Below, one piece after another: positions 9,075 to 18,429 of a stretch of DNA of 64,000 nt (position 1 is its first letter; each line of letters starts with the position of its first letter). Source of the stretch: Kitasatospora kifunensis (GTDB taxonomy: Bacteria > Actinomycetota > Actinomycetes > Streptomycetales > Streptomycetaceae). The notes below the pieces were generated by a model that saw only the letters and a program-made list of their open reading frames with translations, did no database searches and was not told the origin of the DNA. Both the position numbers and the translations under genes were made by a program. The DNA is taken from NCBI RefSeq assembly GCF_014203855.1, contig NZ_JACHJV010000001.1:3038001-3102000 (forward strand), given 5' to 3'.

Positions 9075-10004
9075 ATGAGCCAGTGGACAGTCAGCGAACC
9101 TGACCGCATCGCCATCGACGGGGCGGTCAACGCGCTGCACGTGCGGATCATGGGCGGGGCGGTCAACGTGGTGGCGGCCGAGGGCCCGGCCCGCCTGGAG
9201 GTCACCGAGCTCGAGGGCGAGCCGCTGCAGGTCACGCTGGTCGACGGCGTGCTGACGGTGACCTACCCCAACCTCAGCTGGGCCGACTTCAGCGAGCAGC
9301 TCAAGTCGGTCGAGGCGGTCAAGGGCCTCTTCGGCTCGCTGCGCCGCAAGCGCCGGGCCGTGGTCTCGCTGACCATCCCGGCCGAGGCCGAGGTCAAGGT
9401 CGGCACGGTCACCGCCGAGGCCACCGTCTCCGGCGTGCTGGGCGGCACCAGCGTCTACGGGGTGGCCGGCGGCATCACGCTGGTCGGCCTCGGCGGTCAG
9501 GTCAGCGCCAAGAGCGTGTCCGGCGACGTCGACGCCCAGTCGGTCACCGGCGAGCTGACGGTCAACAGCGTCTCCGGCGAACTGACCGTCATCTCCAGCA
9601 CGCCCGACTCGCTGCACGCCAACACGGTCGGCGGCGCGGTGACGCTGGACCTGGCGGGCACCGGGCCGGCCAAGGTGAAGATCAACACCGTCAGCGGGGA
9701 CGTCGCGGTCCGACTGCCGCAGCCGGCCGACACCACGGTCGAGGCGGGCAGCACCAACGGCCAGTTCTCCAGCGCCTTCGAGGAGCTGACGGTGGGCGGC
9801 AGTTGGGGCGCCAAGAAGCTCAGCGGCACGCTCGGCGCCGGCACCGGGCGGCTCCAGGTCGCCACCGTCTCCGGCGCGATCTCGGTGCTGCGCCGCCCGG
9901 AGACCGAGGACGAGGTGCCCAGCCTGGTCAAGGAGTTGACCAGCGCCGAGCCCAAGGACGCCGAGCCCAAGGACGCCGCACCCAAGGACGGTGAGCAGGC
10001 ATGA
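9075..10004 (+). CDS. DUF4097 beta-strand-repeat protein
   Basis: A 309-residue protein made of repeated short beta strands, with the motif VSG/VTG-(D/E)-(V/L) recurring (SVSGDVDAQSVTGELTVNSV and onwards), as in DUF4097/adhesin-like right-handed repeats. No signal peptide or membrane helix. The C-terminus carries a degenerate EPKDA repeat, probably disordered. The ATG at 9075 has GGGAGGACGAAGAG upstream. It shares an ATGA overlap with the padR gene, so the two are co-transcribed and translationally coupled. Function unknown; the pairing with PadR is common in actinobacteria. Confidence 0.85.
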   Translation: MSQWTVSEPDRIAIDGAVNALHVRIMGGAVNVVAAEGPARLEVTELEGEPLQVTLVDGVLTVTYPNLSWADFSEQLKSVEAVKGLFGSLRRKRRAVVSLTIPAEAEVKVGTVTAEATVSGVLGGTSVYGVAGGITLVGLGGQVSAKSVSGDVDAQSVTGELTVNSVSGELTVISSTPDSLHANTVGGAVTLDLAGTGPAKVKINTVSGDVAVRLPQPADTTVEAGSTNGQFSSAFEELTVGGSWGAKKLSGTLGAGTGRLQVATVSGAISVLRRPETEDEVPSLVKELTSAEPKDAEPKDAAPKDGEQA

Positions 10005-11035
10005 GCAGCGTCTTCGCGCACGGCCGACTGCGGCTCTACCTGCTGAAGCTGCTCGAGGAGTCACCCCGGCACGGCTACGAGGTGATCCGCCTGCTGGAGG
10101 AGCGCTTCCACGGCCTCTACGCGCCCTCGGCCGGCACCGTCTACCCGCGGCTGGCCAAGCTGGAGCAGGAGGGGCTGGTGGAGCACAGCACCGAGGGCGG
10201 TCGCAAGGTCTACCGGATCACCGACGTGGGCCGGGCCGAGCTGACCGAGCGTCAGGATGACCTCGCCGAGCTGGAGGTGGAGATCAGCGACTCGGTCTCC
10301 CAGCTGGCCGGAGCGATCCGCGATGACGTCCGGGACTCCGCCAAGGACCTGCGCGAAGAGCTGCGCGACGCCGTCCGCTCCGCGCGGCAGGCCGGCGCCG
10401 CCGCGAGCGGGGCGGCGGGCGCGGAGGAGGCCGAGGGCGGCCCCGCGGGTGCCTGGGCCGAGCGGCTGCTGGGCGATCCGGCCGGCTGGCAGCGCACCAA
10501 GGAGGAGTTCGCCGAGTTCAAGGCCCAGGCCAAGCGGGCCAAGGAGCAGGAGCGGGCCGCCAAGGAGCAGGCCAAGCGGGCCAAGGAGGAGGCCCGCAAG
10601 GCCCGCGAGCAGTCGCAGGCGGTGCGGCAGGCGGCCCAGCAGGAGGCGCTGCGGATCAAGCGCCGGGTGGAGCAGCAGGTCCGCGAGCACGTCAGCAAGG
10701 GTGACTGGCCCACCGGCCTGGCCGAGGGCCTGTCCGAGCTGACCCGGGGTCTGACGGGACTGGCGGACCCCAGCCGCTGGGACACCTCGGGTGCGGGCGC
10801 CGGTTCGGCCGCCAAGGTCGACCTGGAGAAGGAGGCCCCGGCCGACCTGCCCGACTGGGCCCGCAGCGAGCCGGGGGCCGACCCGGCCCGCGAGTTGGAG
10901 CGCCTGCTCGACCGGTTCCGCGACCAGGTCCGCGACGCCTCCCGGGACGGCGCTCCGGTGACCGCCGGTCAACTGGGCGAGGCCCAGGCCGTGCTGGCCG
11001 CCGCGGGCGAGCGGCTGCGGCGACTGCTCGGCTGA
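10001..11035 (+). CDS. PadR-family transcriptional regulator with long coiled-coil extension
   Basis: A 344-aa regulator. Residues ~5-80 form the PadR winged helix (LRLYLLKLLEESPRHGYEVI ... GTVYPRLAKLEQEGLVE). A long helical region follows, including a Lys/Ala/Glu-rich coiled coil (~155-225; repeated AKEQAKRAKEEARKAREQ). Typical PadR proteins are 110-190 aa, so the C-terminal half is an unusual extension that might mediate oligomerisation or contact with the DUF4097 partner. It probably represses its own operon through the palindromes at 8976-9013. Confidence 0.88.
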   Translation: MSSVFAHGRLRLYLLKLLEESPRHGYEVIRLLEERFHGLYAPSAGTVYPRLAKLEQEGLVEHSTEGGRKVYRITDVGRAELTERQDDLAELEVEISDSVSQLAGAIRDDVRDSAKDLREELRDAVRSARQAGAAASGAAGAEEAEGGPAGAWAERLLGDPAGWQRTKEEFAEFKAQAKRAKEQERAAKEQAKRAKEEARKAREQSQAVRQAAQQEALRIKRRVEQQVREHVSKGDWPTGLAEGLSELTRGLTGLADPSRWDTSGAGAGSAAKVDLEKEAPADLPDWARSEPGADPARELERLLDRFRDQVRDASRDGAPVTAGQLGEAQAVLAAAGERLRRLLG

Positions 11036-11048
11036 CTCCATAGCAGCG

Positions 11049-11091
11049 CGATGGCCTGGCTGTGCGCCCCCGGCGCACAGCCAGGCCATCG
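11049..11091 (+). terminator. Terminator of padR
   Basis: Perfect 20-bp stem (11049-11068 / 11072-11091) with a 3-nt loop, 13 nt after the padR stop. Confidence 0.9.
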
Positions 11092-11109
11092 GCGTACCAC
11101 CGCGCGCTC

Positions 11110-11150
11110 GTGAGAGGGTCCGCCAGCCCCCTACCGGCGGACCCTCTCAC
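11110..11150 (-). terminator. Terminator overlapping the oxidoreductase stop codon
   Basis: Perfect 15-bp arms (GTGAGAGGGTCCGCC and its complement) with an 11-nt loop. The right arm contains the stop codon of the minus-strand gene ending at 11147. Confidence 0.8.
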
Positions 11151-12109
11151 GGCTCCAGTGCGATCTTTCCGAACACGTCGCCCTTCGCGAGCCGCCCGAA
11201 CGCCTCGCGCGCCTCGGTCAGCGGCAGCACCGAGTCGAGCAGCGGCCGCACCCCCGCGTGGCCGCAGAGCGCCAGCAGTGCGGCCAGCTCCTCCTTGGTC
11301 CCCATGGTCGAGCCGACCACCTTCAGCTCGTGGTAGAAGATCCGGGTCAACTCGGCGTTCGACGGGCTCGAACCACTGGTCGCGCCGGAGATCACGATGG
11401 TCCCGCCGGGGCGCAGCGACTTCACCGAGTGCGACCAGGTGGCCGCGCCCACCGTCTCCATCACCGCGTCCACCCGGTCCGGCAGTCGGGCCCCGCTCTC
11501 GAAGGCGGCGTCGGCGCCGAGCCCGATCGCCCGGGCCCGCTTCTCCTCGTCCCGCCCGGTGACCCACATCCGCAGGCCCGCCGCCCTGCCCAGCACGATC
11601 AGCGCGGTGGCCACTCCCCCGCCGGCGCCCTGGACCAGCACGGTGTCCCCCGGGCGGACTCCGGCGTTGCTGAAGAGCATCCGGTAGGCCGTCAGCCAGG
11701 CCGTCGGCAGGCAGGCCGCCTCGGCGAAGGAGAGTCCGGCCGGCTTGGGCAGCAGGTTCCAGGTCGGCACCGCGAGCTTCTGGGCGAAGGTGCCGTGGTA
11801 GCGCTCGGTCAGGATCGAGCGTGCCTCCCCCGGCGGCACCCCCTGGCCGTGCCAGCCGACCACGGGGTAGACCACCACCTCATTGCCGTGCTCGTCGATC
11901 CCGGCCGCGTCGCAGCCCAGGATCATCGGCAGCCGCTCGGCCGGCAGCCCCACCCCGCGCAGCGACCACAGGTCGTGGTGGTTGAGGGTGGCGGCCTTGA
12001 CGGTCACCACGCTCCAGCCGGGCCGCGGTTCGGGCTCGGGTAGCTCCCCGAGCTCCAGCGCGCTCAGCGGGTCGTCGGCATCGATGCGGGCGGCGTAGGC
12101 GGCGAACAT
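11147..12109 (-). CDS. Zinc-type/quinone-oxidoreductase-like MDR dehydrogenase
   Basis: A 320-aa medium-chain dehydrogenase/reductase. The GroES-like half includes [19 protein letters not shown] and GCDAAGI. The Rossmann half contains [20 protein letters not shown] for NAD(P)H binding. Cysteines of a structural zinc lobe are not evident, so a quinone-oxidoreductase-like role is as likely as a zinc alcohol dehydrogenase. Substrate unknown. The start at 12109 has no Shine-Dalgarno sequence; TAGTGT lies exactly 7 nt upstream (12117-12122), which suggests a leaderless mRNA. Confidence 0.88.
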   Translation of the reverse strand: MFAAYAARIDADDPLSALELGELPEPEPRPGWSVVTVKAATLNHHDLWSLRGVGLPAERLPMILGCDAAGIDEHGNEVVVYPVVGWHGQGVPPGEARSILTERYHGTFAQKLAVPTWNLLPKPAGLSFAEAACLPTAWLTAYRMLFSNAGVRPGDTVLVQGAGGGVATALIVLGRAAGLRMWVTGRDEEKRARAIGLGADAAFESGARLPDRVDAVMETVGAATWSHSVKSLRPGGTIVISGATSGSSPSNAELTRIFYHELKVVGSTMGTKEELAALLALCGHAGVRPLLDSVLPLTEAREAFGRLAKGDVFGKIALEP

Positions 12110-12268
12110 GGACCGGACACTAGCCGCAGAGCACCGGGGCCCGGAACCAGCGGCGGGTGTGACCTGCACCGCGTGGCCCCGGGCCCGACAATCGTCAACA
12201 CCGACAACCGTCAACACCGGCAACCGTCAACACCGACGACCCGCAGGCGCCGACGACCCGTCAACACC

Positions 12269-13465
12269 TCAGCGCCGGGCGACGCCTTCGCGCCGCGCCG
12301 CCTCGGCGACCGCCTTGGCGACCGCGGGGGCCACCCGCGGGTCGAACGGCGAGGGGATCACCTGCTGCGCCGTCAACTCCTCGGCCACCACCGCGGCCAG
12401 CGCCTTGGCGGCGGCCAGCTTCATGCCCTCGGTGATCCGCCGCGCCCGCACCTGGAGCGCGCCGGCGAAGATGCCGGGGAAGGCCAGCACGTTGTTGATC
12501 TGGTTGGGGAAGTCGGAGCGCCCGGTGGCCACCACGGCCGCGTACTTGCCCGCGACCTCGGGGTGGATCTCCGGGTTCGGGTTGGCCATCGCGAAGATCA
12601 GGCAGTCCTTGGCCATGGCGGCCACCGCCTCCTCCGGCACCGTGCCGCCGGAGACGCCGATGAAGACGTCCGCCCCGACCAGCGCCTGGGCCAGCGAGCC
12701 CTTGAGGCCTGCCTTGTTGGTGAGTTCGGCGATCTCGGCCTTGACCTCGGTCAGGTCCTCGCGCCCCTGGTGCACCACACCGCGCCGGTCGCAGAGCGAC
12801 ACGTCGCCGATCCCGGCCGCCACCAGCATCTTGGCGATCGCGATGCCGGCCGCGCCGGCCCCGGAGATGACCGCCCGCAGCGCGCCGATCTCCCGCCCGG
12901 TCACCTTGGCGGCGTTCCACAGCGCGGCGGTGGTGACGATCGCGGTGCCGTGCTGGTCGTCGTGGAAGACCGGGATGTCCAGCGCCTCCTGGAGCCGGCG
13001 CTCGATCTCGAAGCAGCGCGGGGCGGAGATGTCCTCCAGGTTGACGCCGCCGAAGGACGGCGCGAGGCGGACCACCGTCTCCACGATCTCGTCCACCGCG
13101 GTGCAGTCCAGCGCGATCGGGACCGCGTCCACCCCGCCGAACTGCTTGAACAGGATCGCCTTGCCCTCCATCACGGGCAGCGAGGCCTGCGGGCCGATGT
13201 CGCCCAGGCCCAGCACGGCGGTGCCGTCGGTGACCACCGCGACCGTGTTGGCCTTCCAGGTGTAGTCGTTGACCAGTTCGGGCTGTTCGGCGATGGCGGT
13301 GCAGACCCGCGCGACCCCGGGGGTGTAGGCGAGGGACAGGTCGTCCGCGTCGCGCACCGGCACCGTGGCGCGCACCTCCATCTTGCCGCCGCGGTGGAGC
13401 GCGAAGACGGCGTCGACGGGGTCGTCGGTGTCCTGGGTACGAGGGTGAATGATCTCCGCTGCCAC
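12269..13465 (-). CDS. NAD(P)-dependent malic enzyme
   Basis: Oxidative decarboxylation of malate to pyruvate, 398 aa. Short bacterial type without the phosphotransacetylase extension. Landmarks: [12 protein letters not shown] with the catalytic Tyr, [20 protein letters not shown] with the catalytic Lys, metal ligands in [14 protein letters not shown] and FHDDQHGTA, and the nucleotide fold [15 protein letters not shown]. The GTG at 13465 is preceded by GAAGAGG. It likely supplies NADPH or pyruvate; in Streptomyces malic enzymes feed acetyl-CoA pools for lipids and polyketides (family knowledge). Confidence 0.93.
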   Translation of the reverse strand: MAAEIIHPRTQDTDDPVDAVFALHRGGKMEVRATVPVRDADDLSLAYTPGVARVCTAIAEQPELVNDYTWKANTVAVVTDGTAVLGLGDIGPQASLPVMEGKAILFKQFGGVDAVPIALDCTAVDEIVETVVRLAPSFGGVNLEDISAPRCFEIERRLQEALDIPVFHDDQHGTAIVTTAALWNAAKVTGREIGALRAVISGAGAAGIAIAKMLVAAGIGDVSLCDRRGVVHQGREDLTEVKAEIAELTNKAGLKGSLAQALVGADVFIGVSGGTVPEEAVAAMAKDCLIFAMANPNPEIHPEVAGKYAAVVATGRSDFPNQINNVLAFPGIFAGALQVRARRITEGMKLAAAKALAAVVAEELTAQQVIPSPFDPRVAPAVAKAVAEAARREGVARR

Positions 13466-14214
13466 GATGACCTCTTCGTCATGATCGGTGAGGGCACGCG
13501 GTCGACAGCGGTCGACCTGCTCCGGGGATGCTGGAAGCGCCGGGCCCGCCACTGCGGGCCCGGATCCGGGAGGTCGGGGCGCGTCGAACTGCGCCCTCGG
13601 ATGAGGGTTTTGGAATGGTGCCTGCGCTGTGCATCAGGGCTGAGCCTAGGCCCGGGAAACGGCACCGCACCTGTGCCTTGTTTTCCTTGTTACGCACTGT
13701 TCACTCCGTGAGCCTGCGTGACAGCACTCGAGTTTCGGAAGAACCCGGGCACCAAGGGCATCAACGGCGATTCGGTACGCACACCCGCAGGGGTGAACAG
13801 GGACGCGGAGGGGGAGCTGGTGCTTCGGATACGGAGTCGGCGTCGTCGACTTCCGGCCCTGGGCACCCCGGATCTGTCTCGAACCGGTGGCCTCTGTTCG
13901 GTATCGGGGGTCGCCCGATACCAGATTCTGACACACCCGCCAGGCGGCGCGGCAGATGGCCGTGGCGCAGCTCACGTCGCGCGCTCACGGGCCGTCGCGT
14001 GCTCGGACCCCATCACCGGGCGGGAGCTGATCACCGGTGAGAACCTGAACTGCACGCGCAGCGGAGATCGCGTTATGGATTTTTGATCTGAATAGTGCTC
14101 CGCTCAACAGTTCGGTGATGGCAGGATTCCCCCACCACCTCGGCGGAGGGTGGGCCACCCAACCGGACCGACCCCGCGGCCTATCCGCTCACCTCTCAAC
14201 AGGAGGATCCCCCT
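13466..14214. other. Long divergent intergenic region
   Basis: About 750 bp between the divergent malic enzyme and ABC binding-protein genes. A GTG frame at 13718-14086 exists but its third-position GC is weak and no family is recognised. A 9-bp hairpin GGTATCGGG/CCCGATACC (13900-13922) stands out. Promoters for both flanking genes must lie here. Confidence 0.5.
13900..13922. repeat. Inverted repeat GGTATCGGG-N5-CCCGATACC
   Basis: Perfect 9-bp arms with a GGTCG loop inside the otherwise unassigned 13.5-14.2 kb region. It could be an operator or a transcript hairpin; nothing more can be said. Confidence 0.6.
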
Positions 14215-15138
14215 ATGCGCACCCGCACACGCCGCTCCGATCTCGCCGCCGTCGGCGCGCTGCTGATCGCCGGCACCCTGGTCGTCACCGGTTGCAGCAG
14301 TAGTAGCAGCGGCAAGAGCGGTTCGTCCGGCTCTTCGGCGATCCCCACCCCCAGCGCCGTCGCCTCGCTCACCGCGCAGCTGCCGGCCGACATCAAGTCG
14401 AGCGGCAAGCTCGTGGTCGCCACGGACGCCTCGTACGCGCCCAACGAGTTCAAGGACGCCGGCGGGAACATCGTCGGCATGGACGTCGACATGGCCAAGG
14501 CCATCGCGCAGACGCTGGGCCTGACCGCGCAGGTGCAGAACGCCGACTTCACCTCGATCATCCCCGGCATCACGGCGAACAAGTACCAGCTGGGCATGAG
14601 CTCCTTCACCGACACCAAGGAGCGCGAGGCCACCGTCGACATGGTGACCTACTTCTCCGCCGGCACCAGCACCGCGGTGAAGGCGGGCAACCCCGCCAAG
14701 ATCGACCCGAACGACCTGTGCGGCAAGAAGGTCGCGGTGCAGACCGGCACCACCCAGGCCGACGAGATCAAGAACGTCCTCAACCCCGCCTGCCAGAAGG
14801 CCGGCAAGCCGACCATCCCGAACGACGGTGACAAGTTCGACCTGCAGACGGACGTCACGCAGGCGCTGGTCGCCGGGCGGGACGACGTCATGCTGGCCGA
14901 CTCCCCGGTGGTCGACTACGCGATCCAGCAGACCGGCGGCCAGCTGGAGAAGATCGGGACCACCACGGACACCGCCCCCTACGGTGTCGTGGTCGCCAAG
15001 AACTCGCCGCTGACCAAGGCCGTCCAGGGCGCGGTCCAGTCCCTGATGGCGAACGGCATCTACAAGTCGATCCTGACCAAGTGGGGCGTCCAGGCCGGGG
15101 CCATCGACCAGCCCGTGATCAACGGCGCGACCAGCTGA
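14215..15138 (+). CDS. Amino-acid ABC transporter substrate-binding lipoprotein
   Basis: Extracytoplasmic binding protein of the polar amino-acid (PAAT, SBP_bac_3) type, 307 aa. Signal peptide with Arg-rich n-region and a lipobox LVVTGC, so it should be lipid-anchored; a Ser/Gly linker follows. Family features: SGKLVVATDASYAPNEF, VGMDVDMAKAIAQTLG, DFTSIIPGI, and KVAVQTGTTQ. Good AGGAGG ribosome site. It is the first gene of a binding protein-permease-ATPase operon. The specific amino acid cannot be told. Confidence 0.93.
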   Translation: MRTRTRRSDLAAVGALLIAGTLVVTGCSSSSSGKSGSSGSSAIPTPSAVASLTAQLPADIKSSGKLVVATDASYAPNEFKDAGGNIVGMDVDMAKAIAQTLGLTAQVQNADFTSIIPGITANKYQLGMSSFTDTKEREATVDMVTYFSAGTSTAVKAGNPAKIDPNDLCGKKVAVQTGTTQADEIKNVLNPACQKAGKPTIPNDGDKFDLQTDVTQALVAGRDDVMLADSPVVDYAIQQTGGQLEKIGTTTDTAPYGVVVAKNSPLTKAVQGAVQSLMANGIYKSILTKWGVQAGAIDQPVINGATS

Positions 15139-15169
15139 CCGACGTCCGTACTACTCCCCTGGGGCCACA

Positions 15170-16144
15170 GTGAACCCGTCCGATCAGGGGTCGGTGACCA
15201 GGACACGGCCAGCAGACATCAAGGCCGTCCCGGTCCGCCACCCCGGCCGTTGGGCCGGAGCCGTCGTCGTCGCGGTACTCGCGGCGATGCTGATCCACGC
15301 CCTGCTCTTCAACAAAGCCTTCCAATGGCACGTCGTAGGCACCTACCTGTTCGACTCGACCATCATGAGCGGCCTGGTCACCACCCTTGAGCTGACCGCG
15401 CTCGCGATGGTGATGGGTGTGGTCGGCGGGGTCATCCTGGCGATCATGCGGCTGTCGCCCAACCCGCTGCTGTCGGGCACCGCCTGGTGCTACATCTGGG
15501 TGTTCCGCGGCACGCCGGTGCTGGTCCAGCTGCTGTTCTGGGAGTTCATGGGCTCGCTGTGGCCCAACCTGTCGATCGGCATCCCGTTCGGCGCCAGCTT
15601 CTGGTCCGAGTCCACCAACACGCTGATCCCGGTCTTCACCGCCGCCCTGCTCGGGCTCGGCCTCAACGAGGCCGCCTACATGGCGGAGATCGTCCGCGGC
15701 GGCATCCAGTCCGTCGCGGTGGGCCAGACCGAGGCAGCGCACGCGCTCGGCATGAGCCAGGCCAGGACCATGCGGCGGATCATCCTGCCGCAGGCGATGC
15801 GCGTGATCATCCCGCCGACCGGCAACGAGACCATCTCGATGCTGAAGACCACCTCGCTGGCCTACTCGATCTCGCTGGTGGAACTGCTCGGCGCCGCGCA
15901 CGACATCTACTCGCGCACCTTCCAGACCATCCCGCTGCTGATCGTGGCGAGCCTCTGGTACCTGCTGATGACCTCGATCCTGACGGTCATCCAGTACTAC
16001 ATCGAACGCCACTACGCCCGGGGCGCCAACCGGGTGCTGCCCCCGACACCGCTGCAGCGGCTGCGCGGCCTGTTCCGCGGCCGCTCACCGCGCACCAGCG
16101 TGCCGGACGTGGTCCCCGGTCTCGAAGGAGGCGGTCACGTATGA
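15170..16144 (+). CDS. Amino-acid ABC transporter permease (HisM/GlnP type)
   Basis: Inner-membrane permease of 324 aa with about five membrane segments. The HisM signature is [13 protein letters not shown], and the coupling EAA-type loop is [23 protein letters not shown] start, 31 nt after the binding protein. The C-terminal tail is long and basic. Its stop overlaps the ATPase start (ATGA), indicating translational coupling. Because only one permease gene is present, it probably acts as a homodimer. Confidence 0.93.
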   Translation: MNPSDQGSVTRTRPADIKAVPVRHPGRWAGAVVVAVLAAMLIHALLFNKAFQWHVVGTYLFDSTIMSGLVTTLELTALAMVMGVVGGVILAIMRLSPNPLLSGTAWCYIWVFRGTPVLVQLLFWEFMGSLWPNLSIGIPFGASFWSESTNTLIPVFTAALLGLGLNEAAYMAEIVRGGIQSVAVGQTEAAHALGMSQARTMRRIILPQAMRVIIPPTGNETISMLKTTSLAYSISLVELLGAAHDIYSRTFQTIPLLIVASLWYLLMTSILTVIQYYIERHYARGANRVLPPTPLQRLRGLFRGRSPRTSVPDVVPGLEGGGHV

Positions 16145-16935
16145 GCGACCTGACGAAGCCCGTGGCCGACTCCACCACGCTGATGGTCAAGGCCGAACAG
16201 GTGCACAAGTCCTATGGTCTGGTCGAGGTGCTCAAGGGCATCGACCTCCAGGTGCGCCAGGGCGAGGTGTTCGTCCTGGTGGGCCCCTCCGGCTCCGGCA
16301 AGTCCACCTTCCTGCGCTGCATCAACCACCTGGAGAAGATCAACGCCGGGCGGCTCTACGTCGACGGCAACCTGGTCGGCTACCGGCAGAAGGGCGACAA
16401 GCTGCACGAGCTGCGGGACCGCGAGGTCGCGCTGCAGCGCCGGGACATCGGCATGGTCTTCCAGCACTTCAACCTCTTCCCGCACATGACCGCGCTGGAG
16501 AACATCGTCGAGGCGCCGGTGCAGGTCAAGGGCGAGTCCAAGGCGAGCGCGCGGGAGCGGGCCCGAGCCCTGCTGGAGCGGGTGGGCCTGGCCGACAAGG
16601 CGGCCAGCTACCCCTCCCAGCTCTCCGGCGGCCAGCAGCAGCGGGTGGCGATCGCCCGGGCGCTGGCCATGGAGCCCAAGCTGATGCTCTTCGACGAGCC
16701 CACCTCGGCACTCGACCCCGAGCTGGTCGGCGAGGTGCTGGACGTGATGCGGGGCCTGGCCCAGGAGGGCATGACGATGATCGTGGTCACCCACGAGATG
16801 GGCTTCGCCCGCGAGGTGGGCGACGCGCTGGTCTTCCTGGACGGCGGCATGGTGGTCGAATCCGGCACTCCGCGCGAGGTGCTCAGCAATCCGCAGCACG
16901 ACCGCACCAAGGCGTTCCTGTCCAAGGTGCTCTGA
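16141..16935 (+). CDS. Amino-acid ABC transporter ATP-binding protein (GlnQ type)
   Basis: ATPase of the importer, 264 aa. Walker [11 protein letters not shown]-loop [15 protein letters not shown], signature LSGGQQQR, Walker [14 protein letters not shown]-loop VVTHEMGFA. Starts within the permease stop. An unusual 20-bp tandem repeat begins at its last codons and extends past the stop (16921-17000). Confidence 0.95.
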   Translation: MSDLTKPVADSTTLMVKAEQVHKSYGLVEVLKGIDLQVRQGEVFVLVGPSGSGKSTFLRCINHLEKINAGRLYVDGNLVGYRQKGDKLHELRDREVALQRRDIGMVFQHFNLFPHMTALENIVEAPVQVKGESKASARERARALLERVGLADKAASYPSQLSGGQQQRVAIARALAMEPKLMLFDEPTSALDPELVGEVLDVMRGLAQEGMTMIVVTHEMGFAREVGDALVFLDGGMVVESGTPREVLSNPQHDRTKAFLSKVL

Positions 16936-16994
16936 GCAGTTCCAAGGTGCTCTGAGCAGTTCCGGGGTGCCCTGAGCAGTTCCGGGGTGCCCTG
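16921..16994. repeat. 20-bp tandem repeat spanning the ATPase stop codon
   Basis: Nearly four units of 20 bp: two copies of TCCAAGGTGCTCTGAGCAGT, one of TCCGGGGTGCCCTGAGCAGT, and a partial fourth. The first unit encodes the last codons of the ATPase including its TGA; the others repeat the stop codon downstream. Confidence 0.9.
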
Positions 16995-17010
16995 CAGGCG
17001 CTCCGAGACC

Positions 17011-17040
17011 GAAGGCGTCGGCCCGGTGGTCGACGCCTTC
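17011..17040 (+). terminator. Terminator of the amino-acid ABC operon
   Basis: Perfect 10-bp arms GAAGGCGTCG / CGACGCCTTC with a 10-nt loop, followed by GTCATTTTCC. Confidence 0.8.
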
Positions 17041-17061
17041 GTCATTTTCCCGCCAAGGTAA

Positions 17062-17067
17062 TAGGCT
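17062..17067 (+). promoter_or_regulatory. -10 box TAGGCT before the CGNR-like gene
   Basis: TAGGCTGA 40 nt upstream of the GTG at 17107; identical to the -10 elements of the leaderless genes at 21953 and 39927, but here followed by a leader with a ribosome site. Confidence 0.4.
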
Positions 17068-17106
17068 GAAGGCTGGTTACCCGTTACGTCTGTCGGAGGA
17101 ATCCCG

Positions 17107-17778
17107 GTGGAGCTCGCCTTGTACGCCGACTTCGCCGTGCGGCTGGTGAACAGTGAAGAGCCGGAGCGCGGCACCGACACGCTGGTCAGCGTGGATGCGG
17201 TGCGCGCGCTGTTCGGCAGTTCGAACTCCCGCGGCGCCCAGCTGGCCGAACCCGCCGACCTGCCCCGGCTGCGGTCGGTGCGGGCCCGGCTGCGCGCGGT
17301 CTTCGAGGCGGCGGCGGCCGGCGACGAGGTGGGCGGCGTCGACCTGCTGAACGCGCTGATGATCGAGTTCCCGGTCAGCCCGCTGGTCTCGGGCCACGAC
17401 TACCTGGACGAGAGCGGCCGGCCGCGCTGGCACCTGCACCTGGCGGACAACGCGCCCAGCGCCACCGCGACCTTCACCGCGGTGGCCTGCATGGGCCTGG
17501 CGATCCACCTGACCGAGCTGGGCGCCGACCGGCTCGGCATCTGCCAGGCCGCGCCCTGCCGCAACGCCTATCTGGACACCTCGACCAACCGCTCGCGGCG
17601 CTACTGCTCCGACCGCTGCGCCACCCGGGCCAACGTGGCCGCCTACCGGGCCCGCAAGCGTCAGGAGGCCGCCGCGGCGGCGGCAGCCAACCCGACCACC
17701 CCGGCGACCGACCCGGCGATCGACCCGGCCGTCAGCCCTGTGGCCGAACCGGCTACAGCTCAGGACGCAGGCGCCTGA
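17107..17778 (+). CDS. CGNR zinc-finger (ABATE-type) putative regulator
   Basis: A 223-aa protein with the ABATE stress-associated domain (~1-140) and a C-terminal four-cysteine finger (CQAAPC ... RRYCSDRCATR, ~155-180). The usual CGNR tetrad is replaced by CATR, but spacing and flanking basic residues fit. Such proteins are presumed DNA-binding regulators. The GTG at 17107 has TCGGAGGAATCCC before it. The Ala/Pro-rich tail overlaps the convergent sodX gene by 26 bp. Confidence 0.85.
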   Translation: MELALYADFAVRLVNSEEPERGTDTLVSVDAVRALFGSSNSRGAQLAEPADLPRLRSVRARLRAVFEAAAAGDEVGGVDLLNALMIEFPVSPLVSGHDYLDESGRPRWHLHLADNAPSATATFTAVACMGLAIHLTELGADRLGICQAAPCRNAYLDTSTNRSRRYCSDRCATRANVAAYRARKRQEAAAAAAANPTTPATDPAIDPAVSPVAEPATAQDAGA

Positions 17779-18229
17779 AGACGCCGAACCGGGCGGCCAG
17801 GCCCGGCCAGCGGCCCAGCGGCCTGGTGCAGAGCAGTCGTTCCAGCCAGCCCGCCGGGGCCAGCCAGACCGGGTTCGGACTGATCCGCAGCAACACCCGA
17901 CCGAGCACCAGGTCGCCCGGTACCGCGCCGTACTCCCGGCTGTCGTTCTCGACGAACTGATTGTCCGACAACAGCCACCAGCCCTTGCTGCGCAACTCGG
18001 TGGCCCGTTTGACCACCAGCAGGTCCTGCCGCAGCGGGTGGCGCACCAGCACCACCGCGCCGGGCCGCACCCTGGCTCCGTAGCGCACCACCACCCGGTC
18101 GCCGTGGTAGAGGGTGGGGACCATCGACGGCCCGGCCACGTCCATCAGACCGACCGGCAACAGCCCACCTCCCGTACGCTCCACAGGTTCTGGGCCTGTG
18201 TCAGTGTCACGTTGCCGCCTCGCCGCCAT
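17753..18229 (-). CDS. sodX: Nickel-type superoxide dismutase maturation protease
   Basis: S24/S26-type peptidase (158 aa) that removes the short propeptide of Ni-SOD to expose the nickel hook. Catalytic Ser in GPSMVPTLYHGDRVVVRYG and Lys in LLVVKRATEL, spaced as in signal peptidase I-like enzymes; no clear membrane anchor. Start at 18229 chosen for AGGAGG 8 nt upstream. It diverges from sodN, its substrate gene, as is typical in actinobacteria. Its 3' end overlaps the convergent CGNR-like gene. Confidence 0.93.
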   Translation of the reverse strand: MAARRQRDTDTGPEPVERTGGGLLPVGLMDVAGPSMVPTLYHGDRVVVRYGARVRPGAVVLVRHPLRQDLLVVKRATELRSKGWWLLSDNQFVENDSREYGAVPGDLVLGRVLLRISPNPVWLAPAGWLERLLCTRPLGRWPGLAARFGVFRRLRPEL

Positions 18230-18429
18230 CGTGCCCGCCTCCTCGTCGCACCGGCTGAGCCCGCCGCTCGTCGGCAGGGCTCGGACCAGCATCCCGCATG
18301 AACAACGCGTGCCCGATATCGACCGGTTCCGACTCGGCCTTTTGCCCTAGGCCCCCGTCCCGACCGCGAGATCCGGTGCGCCGCGAGGTAATCTCAGCCC
18401 CGGGAAGACGATCTAAGGAAGGACTTTCC

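Noticed and set aside
13718-14086. GTG frame of 122 codons in the malic enzyme/ABC spacer
   Set aside because: Weak third-position GC, no ribosome site, no recognised family; more likely regulatory DNA.
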